Positions 45,420 through 56,533 of a stretch of 64,000 nucleotides of DNA are shown here, in pieces. The notes under the pieces are model-generated. The model was not told the origin of the DNA, searched no databases, and saw only the letters and a program-made list of their open reading frames with translations. The stretch spans positions 109,003,741 through 109,067,740 of the forward strand of contig CM041465.1 of NCBI GenBank assembly GCA_023213395.1, given 5' to 3'. Made by a program: the position numbers and the translations under genes. Numbering within the stretch: the first letter of the stretch is position 1; every line of letters begins with the position of its first letter. This DNA is from Cycas panzhihuaensis. Its lineage: Eukaryota; Cycadophyta.

Positions 45420-46610
45420 TTAAACGATCACCTTGGTGGTGTTGCAAAGCAAGTAGTGTCTGAACTTCTTGGTTGCATAGACCAAGGAGAGGCACTCCTT
45501 CTCGGTGGGGGAATAGTTAAGCTCAGCAGCCACGAGGGTGCAACTGATGAAATATATAACTCTCTCAATTCTTGAGTTGTCCTCCTGAGCTAGCATAGCG
45601 CCCAAGGACTCATCAATCACCGAGGTGTATAGGACGAAGGGCCTATCGAATCGAGGAGGCGCCAATGTAGGAGCGGAAGCAAGGGCTTCCTTAAGTCCTT
45701 CAAAGGCCTTTTGGGTCTTGTCAGACCAGGCAAAAGGAGCTCCCTTCTTCAATAGGTTTGTGAGGGGTTTAGCACTCACATCGAAGTCTACTAAGAAGCA
45801 CCTAAGAAAACTGAGCCTTCCTAGAAACGACTTAATCTATCATTCAGTTCTAGGCGGCGGCATGTCAAGGATTGCCCTGACCTTGTCAGGGTCAATCTGA
45901 ATTCCTTGTTTAGACACAAGGAACCCAAGGAGTTTACCCGAGGTAACGGTGAACATACACTTGAGCAGATTTAAACTGACGTGATACTTGCGACATCGTG
46001 AGAAGATGGCATGCAAGTCAGATGGCTGATGGGCCTTGACATGGGAGAGACCTATCATATCATCCATGAAGACCTCCAATGTGTTATCAATGAGGTCATA
46101 GAAAATGAAATGCATGGCTCTTTGGTAAGTAGAACCTGCATTCTTAAGACCAAAGGGCATCGCCTTATAGGCGAAGGTACCCCAAGGTGTAGTGAAGGCC
46201 ATCTTGTGGTGGTCTTCAGGAGAAATCTGAATCTGGTTATAGCTGGAGAAGCCATCCATTAGAGACAGAACTTCAAATCTGGCGGTGCAATCAATAATTT
46301 GATCAATGAAGGGTAATGGGAAGTTGTCCTTAGGACAAGCATTATTGATGTCATGATAAACACATATACAGATTGCCCCATTCTTTTTAGCAACGGGGAC
46401 AATATTAGAGACCCATTTAGGGTAGTCAATGGAAGTAATAAGCCCAGCGTCCAGAAGCTTCTCAACCTCCATCTTGACGGCGACTGAGAGCTTCAGGTGA
46501 AGGGGACACTGCTTTTGGTGCATGGGGTGGTTGCCAGGAATAGTGGTGAGGTTATGAGTGATAATGGAGGGGTCAATTCCCTTCATGTCAGCATAATCCC
46601 ATGCAAACAC
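45420..46610 (-). pseudogene. pol: T5 pol: reverse transcriptase and RNase H
   Basis: An open frame of 256 codons (46610-45840) covers the reverse transcriptase: FAWDYADMKGID, MEVEKLLDAGLI, KDNFPLPFIDQIID, LMDGFSSYNQIQI, AMPFGLKNAGSTYQRA, catalytic FMDDMIGLSH, GKLLGFLVSKQGIQIDPDK. After one stop, RNase H is open at 45779-45420: LLKKGAPFAW, VIDESLGAMLAQED, TLVAAELNYSPTEKECLSLV. One short deletion is suggested at ICVYHDINNA, where relatives read CVDFHDINNA. This is the best preserved pol in the window and a good query for classifying the family within the Tat lineage. Confidence 0.88.
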
Positions 46611-46622
46611 GTCTTGAAACTC

Positions 46623-47900
46623 CTAGAACAGAAGGAAGTACTCCCTAATCTCATCAGGAGAACACTCCAACCTGACCTTAATGACCTTGCCGGGGGCTAA
46701 GACTATGTCTTGGGTTGCCCCCATGCATATGGCATTACCCTCCTCGAAGTGGAGAGGGGCAAGGTCAACAGGAAGAGATGGAATAGGAAACGGGATCAGA
46801 TCGGCAAGTGTGGATCCAATCGCAAGGATCTTCTGGTGACCAAGCCTATGGTGACCAGAAGGCAAGTTGGGCACAAAACCTGCTAGGTGGTCAAGAAGGG
46901 CTTCATCATCCTCGAAGTAATCCACCCCATGGATGACCTTACTTCGAGTAGAGGAAGCACTATAGGGAGTAGAAACAACGGGACTGTGATTGTCATCGGG
47001 TTGCTCAACTTCCTCGCGGGACTCTAAAGGAAAGTCAAAAGGAGGCTCCTCGGAAGGAGCGAAAGGCAGCTCCTCGAAGCCATTACCCATGGGGGGTAAT
47101 GAAGGAGAAGAACTGATGATGCACGGGTCAGTACGAGTGATGACATGTGACATGCAGGAGTAGCTAGCCTCACCAACGAGAGAGATTCTAGATGGGGATC
47201 TAGAACGAGATGGGTGCAACCTATTGGTGCAGAGGAAAGAGATGGGGTGAAGACAACCCTCACCCTCGTCGTGTGACTTGTCGTCATTAAACGAAGAAAG
47301 ATACCTGTAACTCCCAACGCTAATAGGGGTGAACCGCGTTAGACTAGAGGAAGAAGATATGGGATCTTCTTCAGATGGGTTAGGTATGCCAATAGAGCAA
47401 GTCAAGGCATGCGTAGAAGGACCTCGGTTTACCGAATTAGTGGAACGAGTTTGCTTGGTAAATGGGTGTTCGTGGGGAATCACTCTCATCCATCCGGCAT
47501 GGATAAATTTAAGTTGTCCCTAAAGAGTCAAGCATATGGCTCCCATTTGGTTAAGCCATGGATGACCTAGAAGGAGGTTGTAGTCAACGTCAACGTCGAG
47601 GACTACAACATCGGCAAGAATAGTCTTGCCCTCAAGGGTGAGCGGAATCGCGATAGATTCTAAAGGGGTCTTCTCGCTACCGTCATAACCTTGGCATCGC
47701 CATGGAACAGGTTCCAAGGCAGAGATACCAAGCTCTTGCATGGCATGCAAGGGCATGGCATTGACAGAAGAACCGTTGTCAACAATAGTCCTTCAAAGGG
47801 TACAATCAAGTGTATCGATAGTGATAGTGAATGGGAAGTTCCACTGATGTTCCCTTTCACCGGTGGGAGGAAAATCCTTAGGATCAAATGAGATAACGGG
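46623..47900 (-). pseudogene. pol: T5 pol: aspartic protease and linker
   Basis: The protease lies at about 47520-47830: RTIVDNGSSVNAMPLHAM with the catalytic Asp in a D-N-G triplet (usually D-S/T/G-G), then ILADVVVLDVDVDYNLLLGH and PWL, the conserved hydrophobic-hydrophobic-G-R/H motif. A long, poorly conserved Ser/Pro-rich linker (47489-46900) joins it to SKVIHGVDYFEDDEALLDHL and the reverse transcriptase. A stop at 47520 separates protease and linker frames. The D-N-G triplet also occurs in other decayed or divergent plant elements, so loss of activity cannot be asserted from it alone. Confidence 0.78.
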
Positions 47901-48054
47901 TCCACAACTTTGGGTAATGCCCAAAGCATGGACAGGCGCATCACTCGATCCTAAAGCTTCCAGGAGGAGGGCTCGCTGCTTGGGATAACTCCTCAAAACA
48001 TCCATCAAGGACATTCCTGCGACGACAGTATGAAGCTCGTCCACGATGGAGAAG

Positions 48055-50571
48055 GGCTTACCCTTCGCCGTAGGCTGGGTAAGTGACCTTCAGAAATCGA
48101 CCTAGCGTCTGGGAATAGCCTTGGGAAAGAGAGGTATTTCTAGAGGAAGGTTCTCTAGAAGAGGGTCGGAAGGAGCGGAAGAACAAGAAGCTCCCGCTGC
48201 TTCCTTGGCGGCTTGAGACCGTGTAAAGGCATAGGAAGGAGTTGCTTCAAGCAACTTGATCACCTTCTTCTCCTTATTCTGGGGTCGTGAAGGTGATGGG
48301 ATACGACGACTAAGGGAACAAGAGGAAGAAGACGAGTTCCGGGCACCCTTCCCTTTGTCGCGGGAAGGATGGAGATCAAGCGATCTTCCTCAGTTCTGGT
48401 TATTCTTGGTTTGGGTGTTGCGATCACGTTCTCCATGTTTAGGGAATGGATCCTTGTGAACTGGTTGATCCAAATTAGGCCTTGAGGCCCGTTTGGGGGA
48501 AGAGTCACATCGAGGGGCATCCTTAGGATGCTGGGCCCTACAATGTGAATCATCGTGGAAGCACTCTCCATGAATGGAGCACCACTTCTTCTCAAGCGAA
48601 GGATCTGACCTTCTTACTTGAGAGGACTAGGCATTTCCATTCCTAGGGAGAGGAGCTTGAGTTGTTTGTTGGACTTGTTTGTTGGATATAGGAGATGAAG
48701 GAGCCTAAAGCTTGAGTTCCTTCATCGTACGCTCGAACGAGCGTATGGCTAATGTAAGAGGGTCTAAAGTCCTCTCAGTCAAATGAGAGGAAGATCGGGT
48801 AGGTTATGAAGGTTTGGTATCTTTGGTTGGGGGTGGTGCCTCACGGCGCTGTGAGGGCTTAAGAGGTTTCTTGAGACCATCTTAGATCTCAATAGCCTCC
48901 AATGCCAAACACTTAGCGATCGCGGAGTCGCATGTGGTCGCCCCAATTTTAAGGACTTCCACATGTACTTCAGGACGGAATGCATTGACGAAGAGGTCTC
49001 GCTTCAACTTCTCGGGCAATGTTACCTTAGTGGAGTGAAGCAAGTCATGAAATCGCCACACAAAGTCACAATTCATTTCATCGTGACCTTGTTTGAGTGA
49101 AAGGAGTGACTTCATTCCACTCTCGAATGGGCTGGCTACATCAAAATAGTTGATGAACTCGTCCACCAATTACTGTAATGAATGGATGGAATGGGCAGGG
49201 AGATGGTAAAACCACTTAAGGGCGGGAATAATTTCATTAAAATATAGTCGTAAGCCCAGTAATCGATACATGCCATAGAAAAATTACGCACATGCTTTGT
49301 CGGGTCTTGCGACGAAGTTTCGTCGAATCTAGGAACTTCAGGGGGATAAGGCAGCATATTGGTTCTTAACGCCTCAATGGATAGAGGTGTTAACCTAAAG
49401 TCCATGAAGGGGCGTGCCCTCGCCTGGACCATAGGATCAATGAATGATGTAGTGGGTAATGAATAAGGAGCGGATGAGGGTGGCACGCCTGTCCCTCCTT
49501 GAGGAAATACCCCCTACTGGGAAGGGGCGTGAGGGTTGGTGCCTTGGAAAGGAGTCAGGTTCCCTTACGAAGGCACAACAAATGGAATTGTGCTAGATGA
49601 TGGAAAAGATGGATGAGGAACTGGGTTTTGCCCATATAGGCCACCCGTAGGTAGAGCGACCCCATATGGGTGTAGCGGATCCACCCCATAAGCTGGGAGA
49701 TGGCTTCTTCTACCCTGCTCCCAAGGTTAAGAAGTATACCCTGGGGGAACGTAGAAGGAAGCACCAACATGTTGGTTTTGAGAGCGTGCAGGAGCAGGTC
49801 CCATATGACTAGTAGCTGAAAGACTAGTAGGACCGACGGGCCTACTAGGAAAGGTATACGCCACATTAGGGGATGGCACATTAATTTGGCTAGGGACGAA
49901 TATGCTAACCTTCAATTGAGGGAAAGACATACCATGGGAGGATCCTGAAACACTAGGACCTCGATGAGAAACGGAAGGCACAACATGTGCCCCCACTACA
50001 GGAATAGGAAAGGAGCAAGACACATGCATAGGCACAAAGGGATTTGTTGTCAAAGGAAGGGTAGATGAGGATGAGGCATGTGGGGGAAGAACAGAAGAAG
50101 AAGAGGCTCCTCCACGAAGAGCACCCTCAAGCCATCTAGGACATGGTTGGAAGCGTGCCGTGCAGTGGCACTCATTGAGAGCTTCAACTACACGATGGGA
50201 GGGGTTCCTATATACTCGTAAGAGGTAGTTGGGACCTCAAACGAGGTAGGTCCCTCGGGATGCTCCTCATAAAAGTCATCGATTGAGTGGTAAGTCTCAA
50301 GAGGAATGGATCTTTCTACCGCATGGGTAGAGGGATGGACGTCGAGCGAGTGATGTTGGTCACTCGGGTAATAAAGGGGTTCATTACCCTCTTGGGTGGA
50401 CCCTAGAATAGAGGAATGAAAATCATAGGTTTCTAAAGTTGAGGTGTGGTAGGCCCAATCAGAAGAATATCCCTCCATAGTCAAATCGGATTCTGACAAA
50501 GGAAGAGGGCGATACTCGGGGTCTTCTAACAGTGGAGGTAGACCACATAAGCGACAAGAAAAGCATCACAT
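48055..50571 (-). pseudogene. gag: T5 gag (fragmented)
   Basis: Begins at the ATG at 50569-50571 but codon 2 is TGA, where T1 has CGC. The N-terminal acidic region is open at 50499-50188 (DLTMEGYSSDWAYH), followed by the P/S-rich part and PMVQARARPFMDFRLTPLSI. The capsid core of the retrotransposon gag family is at about 49169-48882 (MVDEFINYFDVASPFESGMK, LKQGHDEMNCDFVWRF), after a frameshift that hits the preceding block. A degenerate zinc knuckle (WCSIHGECFHDDSHC) follows near 48560. Gag ends around 48060 before the protease. Confidence 0.82.
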
Positions 50572-50724
50572 ACAAGGTCAACCAACAATGTTAGGGAAAA
50601 AGAGAGGCCGGTAAAGGCACACGCGTTGGGGGCTGCCCAACGAAGAGGTCGAAATAGGTGAAAAAGGATCACAAAAAGGTAGCAAAACCAACAGAAGAGA
50701 GTAGAAACTAGCTCCCTTACTGGC

Positions 50725-50744
50725 AGTCCCCAGTATGGTCACTA
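50725..50744 (-). other. T5 primer binding site
   Basis: Minus strand TAGTGACCATACTGGGGACT, one base inside the LTR end. It differs from T1's TGGCGACC at three of the first eight positions. Confidence 0.6.
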
Positions 50745-50745
50745 G

Positions 50746-53459
50746 TGGATGCGCGTCTACAGGATAGCTACCTAACTAAATAGGTATGGTAAGAGCGGGT
50801 GATAATATGATCGACAAAGAGACCTATAAGTAAGGTAAATACCACGCAGGGCACCCCATGTGCCAGAGCACGAGTTCGGGACCTGCAATGGAATATAGCT
50901 ACCAAAGGGTGATCCCCCTACTTCGAACAAGAGGTGAGGAGGCATAGGGTTAGCCTAGGTTGACGTAAGGGAAGGATCCTCCCACCCTTGGATGGATGGA
51001 AGGGGACGAAAATGAACCTTCGAGGGTTTCTCTAGAGCAATAGGAAACAAAGAAGGATAGGCAAGTAAGCGCCCTATGAACGAGGTCACCTTGGTTATAC
51101 GACTAAATGGGGAACCAAGAGAAAGCGAGAGAGATGACCCAAGGAGGTGGGTCAAGGCATGCTTAAGCAGGCTAACCAAATGCACAAGTGATAAAAGGAG
51201 AAGGAAGCTAGCACGGTAAAAGGAGGGAAAAGGTGAAAAGGGAGGCTTCCTAAGACCCTTTCCTATGGCTGAAGAAGATGCATGCAACAAAGTAAATAAA
51301 GCATGAACCAAAGTAAAGTTGATTTTTCGTTTTTGATTTCCAATGAGTTAATTACTACTTATGTAAAGGAAATTCAAAAGGAAAAGTGGATAGAGTGGAG
51401 TGAAAGCGTGTACCCAAAACAGAAGCGTGTCGTGATGATGGCACTCCCAAGAGGCACCCAAAACTACTGCATAAGGCACGGCGGTTGCGAAACGTCGCAG
51501 CGAGTCGGAATGAGGAGCTCTCTTACCTTCCCTAGAAAAAATACTAAAGTACAAAACCAAGGAAAGAAAGAGACCAAATACTAGCAATAAATGAAGTATG
51601 AAAGTACAACATGCATGGAAGCACTTACTAGCAAAGGGACGAATGGAAAATGGCCCTTTGCGCTATCCAAGTACCTACAAGCAAACGACAACCTCCCCCT
51701 TTCCGGAGAAAGGGTACTAACATGCAATGGAAAGATCCTAACAATACAAGTATATACAAAACAAATATAAACTTAAACACGTATATGTTAGCATCAACAC
51801 AATGATGATAATATGTAAAGGAGGATAACCAAAGCAAAAGGAAAGCAACCGATAAGCCTCAGAGTGGCCCACCTCCCGCAAAGAACAACATTAACCTCCC
51901 CCAAAAGCCACAAGGTAGCAAGGGCAAGGCTAAGAAAGATGGCTGGAAAACAGTAGCAAGGGAGTTGAAAGGAGCCAAAGAGCACCTACGGCAAGCCGGG
52001 GTGCTATAAAGAGCAAATCGGGTTGCCGGGAAAAGAGTTAGGCAAAGAACAAGCGGTCAAGACTTATGTGAGTCACTCGGACCTAAGCACAAGCCCTAAA
52101 ATCATCACTGCAATGTGTGACAACACTAATTTCAACAGTTAAGGGAGGCCTAACAAACCCTTGTTTGAGTGCCAAGGACAACGCGAGGCAAGAGGGAATG
52201 TTTGGGGGGCTAAATGCCGCTTGAGGAGAGTGGAAGGTGGTACGAAATCCACCCAGCTCTCTCCCAAACCCTATGTCAACCCTCTTTGCTACTACCTTGA
52301 GCAACAAATGCAAGTAAGGAGGCACTAATAACAGGAGTGAAATAGTCTAGTACAAAGAGGAAAACAACCCTCACAAAGACAAGCAAGGAGACAAGTAAGA
52401 TAGGGCATCAATTGCATAAGGAAAATAACTCAAATCAATGAATACCTGAGAAGAGGAGGTGAGGCTTTTGCCTCAGTCAAGGGCTGGTAAGGAGAGCTTA
52501 AAAATTAGCCCAAAAACTATGGTGTAGCAGGTTTGGAACCCTGCTAATAGAGTTGGAGGAAGAACACCTGTATTTGGAACACTTGATGGCTGCCCGGGGC
52601 AAGAATCCACTGAGATCTCTCTAAGGGGCCCTCTCCAAGGTGTGTGAGGGGCTGGGAAGATGTCCTAGCCATACCAACGGAGAGCTGGGTGCTGGAGGAG
52701 AGACGCAGGTCCTGTAGCAGTACCAGGGTAGTAGAGAATAGCAGAGCACAGTGTGGTTTCCTTGAGGAGCAATCTAAAAAGTGAGCCAAAAGTCCTAAAA
52801 AATGAGTAAATCATGACTTAAGTACCCCACCCAAACCCTAAAGCGAGTGATTAGGGCGCGGCTGCCAGCGAGTTAAGTCATGAGATACGTGGTAGTTTTG
52901 CAATAAATGCAAAATTGCCACAACGGATTTTAAAAAATAAATTAGAACATCATCTGGCAAAAAATCTGCCAGATTGTGGATTTTTCAGATGCAAAAATCA
53001 CAGATTTGCCGGAAAGCAAAACCAGCACAGCTAGGCCCAGTCATGGGTAGATGACAAAAAGGGCCAATAGGGGACTAAGACACCTACCCAGGGGTAAACA
53101 AGCCAACAAACGGGTCCAAAAGAGCAAAAATATGATTCAAATGATGTGGCAAGTCAACCAAACAAGGACGGGTCATCACACGGGTGGAGGTGGCGCAAAC
53201 CAAGTGGATCTTAGAGTGAGGAGGGCAGAATGCGAGAAGTGGAGTGGCCACCAGGGTGCCACACTTGCTGGGAGTGTGCCCCTACTATAGTCGTCATAGG
53301 CTAAAATAAGTGTAGACAAAGGTAAAGTCATCTACAAGGTCACAGGCATGCAGACATGCAAGCAAACACTCATCAAAAGGAAGTGATGACAAAGCAAGAA
53401 ACATACCTGCACTTACGTGAGTCAGTAATTCCGTATCCATTCCTGGAAGCCAGGAAACA
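50746..53459 (-). repeat. T5 5' LTR (subfamily a, 2,714 bp)
   Basis: Direct repeat of 36674-39368. Minus-strand start TGTTTCCTGGCTTCCAGGAA at 53459. Its inverted-repeat block at about 52945-53030 (tctggc...gccaga type) has almost no similarity to the matching block of the 3' LTR although the flanks align well. Confidence 0.9.
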
Positions 53460-53464
53460 GTCTC
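53460..53464 (+). other. T5 target-site duplication, right copy
   Basis: gtctc, identical to 36669-36673. Confidence 0.92.
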
Positions 53465-54504
53465 CTTTTCTTGGGTTATTTCAACCTTTGTATAGTTCCC
53501 TTTTCTTTTCTATTTTTCTTGCTTTCTTTCCTTTTATTACAGGGGAGGTAAGGAAACCCCTATGCCGCTTGTGCGTTGGGAGAGGGAAAAGAAGAAGCAA
53601 GTGTAGCACAAGATAGAAATCACATTTCAGTTGCGTCATCCTTTGAGATGCGTTGCTTTCCTTTTATAGGACTTTTCTTGCTTCCTTTAGTTTGTATATT
53701 TGCATGAAAAGAACATAAATGAATAAGGTAAAAGGGAACCAACTTGCATCATTTCTTTGCATATTAGTCTGCACTTTAGGAAAGAGTGTTTGATAGGAGA
53801 TATCCCCTTCCCCCTTTCCACTCAATTATATTGTTGTACACTTTGTATGACATATTGGTTTATCTCTTTTCTTCCTCCTTCCCTTGCTTAAAGTGAAATG
53901 AGAGTGAGGATTTATCTTTAAGAGAGAATGACAGAAAAGTGTATTTATTATCTTTTATACATATATACTTTACTTCCCTCTTATTTGTATATGAACAACT
54001 AGTCTTTGCCCCATTATTACACATAGAGATTAGACTCCCTCACATGTAGAGTGGTGGGGACTTCTTCCACCACTATTCTTTATCCATCCAACACTCCCTT
54101 TAGGTGGGTTAGTTCTTAGAGTAGTCGTACCCTAAGACCTCATCCTTTTACCCCGTCATACTTACGCACATCTCATCTACATCTCTTAGTTTTCGACGAG
54201 GATCTGTCTCCTCATTGGGTCTTGCCTCCCCTCTTCCGGCCATCCAAGGGTAGGAATACCCCTATTTGAGGTTACTCGGGTAACCAAGAATATCCCTTGT
54301 TTACACTACCCTCCAAAATCAAAGACTAAGTTACCTGGAGGAAGTTATGCGCCATGTGTGGGTCCTAAACCTACATTCTGACACACGAATGCCCTGTGTA
54401 GGTGTTGCCTTTACTTGTTAGATTTCATTTCTTATTCCAGAACCTTCCATTGACTCACTTGATATTCACTAGGTGTAGTTACCATCCCCATAGATGCGAT
54501 TCCA
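53465..54504 (+). repeat. T4 5' LTR, right part
   Basis: Continues the T4 LTR after T5 and ends GCGATTCCA. Aligns with the T6 LTR from about 57735 to 58774. Confidence 0.85.
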
Positions 54505-54505
54505 C

Positions 54506-54525
54506 TGGTGACCTTGTTGGGGACC
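54506..54525 (+). other. T4 primer binding site
   Basis: TGGTGACCTTGTTGGGGACC one base past the LTR end, a decayed form of the TGGCGAC-type site of T1. Confidence 0.6.
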
Positions 54526-54665
54526 CACCAGCAAGGGAATTAATCTTTCTCCCTTTCTTGTTCGTGCTACTACCTCCTAGTAGCTTTCCCTTTTGACCTT
54601 GTTGGGAAGCCCCTAATACGTATACTACTTTGTTTCTTTTCTTCCAACACATAGACAGGACTTGC

Positions 54666-55808
54666 ATGCGACGATTCTCACGCCGCTTACCAGGCTTACC
54701 TCAATTGTTGGAAGAGCCCTCATATCTTTCCCTTCCCACATCGGATCCTAATCCAATCATGGAGGGATCTCTTTTGGATTGGGCATACCATGATTATGTG
54801 TTCGATTCACTTGAGCCACCTACTTCGTTCCAAGTGTCTTCCCAAAGAAGCAAAGATCCCATTTATTATCCCGGTGATTAGCCACACACCCAGACTCACT
54901 ATTCCTCTACTCATGGAGTAGAACCTTCATCTCCTTTAGAGTTTCACCACCATCATGATGATTCTCATGAGGATTGTCCTATGGGGTCTGCTTCGTATGA
55001 GGCTCCTTCTACCTCTTACGATTAGGCGAATACCCCTCCTGATGATATAGTAGAAGCCTTGATCCAATGTTTCCAAGTCACCCGTCTCCAACCACACCCA
55101 AAGTGGTTTGAGAATGTCTTGCAAAATGTTATGCCCCCTTCTTCTATATCTCCTTCACCTTACTTATCTCATTTAGTTGCTTTACCCATGATGAGCCTTC
55201 CTCCTACCTCTTCTTCTTCTCCCCATGGTGTATGTTCCTTGGGGACCTCGCAGGGCATGTCATCTTCTAAACTCGAGTTGAGCATGCCCCTGGCTAGTCA
55301 AATGACTAGTCCTCCTCCCACTATTGTTTATCTACCTACTAGACCTAGGGGACCCTAATTTCCCCCTACTTCTAGTCATGTGGGGTCTGTTCCTGCATAC
55401 TCCCAATATCAACCTAAGGACACTTCTCTCTACGTGCCTCCCAGTTACATTATTCAACCATGGGGGAATGATAAAGGGAACTCCCTACCAGCTTATGAGG
55501 TAGATCCTCTCCAACCTTATAGGGTCACGCCACCCAAGGGTAACCTGTATGGGAAAAATTTGGTACCTCACCCCTCCTTTCTTCCATCTTGTGTGGTACC
55601 TTACATCGCGCCTTTGCAAGGAGGACCAACTCCTTCCTAAGGCGTCTTCCCTCAAGCTCCTTTTCAACAAGTAGTATTCCCCTTAGGAGGGATGGGTATG
55701 TCATACCTATTTGCTTACATACAGGTTTCTTTGAATATGAGATTCATGCCTCCTCACAAAGTAGTAGGAGGACAAGATCCCCTTTCGAACCAAACCCTTT
55801 AAGGAGGA
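54666..55808 (+). pseudogene. gag: T4 gag, N-terminal part, interrupted by T6
   Basis: Starts ATG with MRRFSRRLPGLPQLLEEPSY, the same start as T1. The first frame stops after 72 codons (SKDPIYYPGD), and further frames cover the P/S-rich region (RLQPHPKWFENVLQNVMPPS). The 3' end is the T6 insertion in the glycine-rich stretch AAGGAGGATT. A 3' splice-like signal (CACATAGACAG) ends 7 bases before the ATG, hinting that the leader is spliced. Confidence 0.8.
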
Positions 55809-56338
55809 TTTTTCCTAGCTCCCAGGAATGGGTTCTTAGCAAGTTGACTCAGGTAAGTATAGGTATGCTTCGATCCTTTGCCTTTACTACTTCTTTAGAA
55901 AGGTATATACAAGTATCATTTCATTGCATAGCTGAATGACACATTTGAGTGATCATCTTGCACCTTTTACTTAATCACGCTGCTTGTTATTCTCTCAGCC
56001 TATGATGATAAGTGGGACATGCATCCCCATAGCACTTCACAACCCTCCTATGCACTTCCACATTGTCCTAAGAACTACTCAACCCATATGATCCATCACA
56101 CCCCCCACCACATCACAACCTTTAGCACCCCACTAAGTGTGATTGGTTGATCCTTATGTCAATTATCAGTTTCCTGGGAGTCATACCACTTCGATACCCC
56201 ATCTGGTTTAGGTCATCTTCTCTATTTGACTGTCCCCAGCCATTTGGACATAGGGTTGGCCTCTCCTAGGCCTGGGGTACCCCCCTTTAAGGCTCCCAGG
56301 CATCCTCCCTTTGGCCTATTTTGGCCTTTGTCACTGCA

Positions 56339-56396
56339 CCGTGGTAAATATCACAGTACCACAATAAACTTCGTGGTACCGTGAAGTTTACCACGG
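56339..56396 (+). repeat. Long inverted repeat in the T6 LTR
   Basis: Outer arms CCGTGGTAAA and TTTACCACGG, inner arms TCACAGTACCAC and GTGGTACCGTGA with one mismatch, loop of about 10. It lies about 130 bases upstream of the TATA box. Confidence 0.8.
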
Positions 56397-56526
56397 GGTA
56401 ATTGTCACAGCTTGTGTTTTAAAATCTGTTGTGGTAAATTTTACTTTTTTTGTAAAATTGCCACGTGGCTTTGACACCTCTCGAGCCTTAACTTAACCCT
56501 AATCATCCATTCATCCTAGGGTTAGG

Positions 56527-56533
56527 TATAAAG
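56527..56533 (+). promoter_or_regulatory. T6 LTR TATA box
   Basis: TATAAAG after CCTAGGGTTAGG, equivalent to 35450 in T4 and 18803 in T3. Confidence 0.5.

Larger units (their letters stand above)
36674..53459 (-). mobile_element. T5: complete Tat-type Ty3/gypsy retrotransposon (16.8 kb)
   Basis: On the minus strand: 5' LTR 53459-50746, primer site, gag, protease, reverse transcriptase, RNase H, integrase, (antisense PMD gene on +), second RNase H, polypurine tract, 3' LTR 39368-36674. Both termini are TG/CA and the 5-bp target duplication gtctc is perfect. The LTRs differ at roughly one base in fifteen over the stretches I compared by eye, so the insertion is old; coding regions carry stops. 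This copy is the reference for the layout of the Tat family in the window. Confidence 0.93.
34736..55808 (+). mobile_element. T4: Tat-type element, interrupted by T5 and T6
   Basis: Own sequence: LTR parts 34736-36673 and 53465-54504, primer site, and gag to 55808. T5 with one target-site copy occupies 36674-53464, and T6 cuts gag at 55808/55809. The left flank gtatg (34731-34735) is the presumed target duplication. Everything downstream of the gag interruption is outside the window. Confidence 0.85.
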
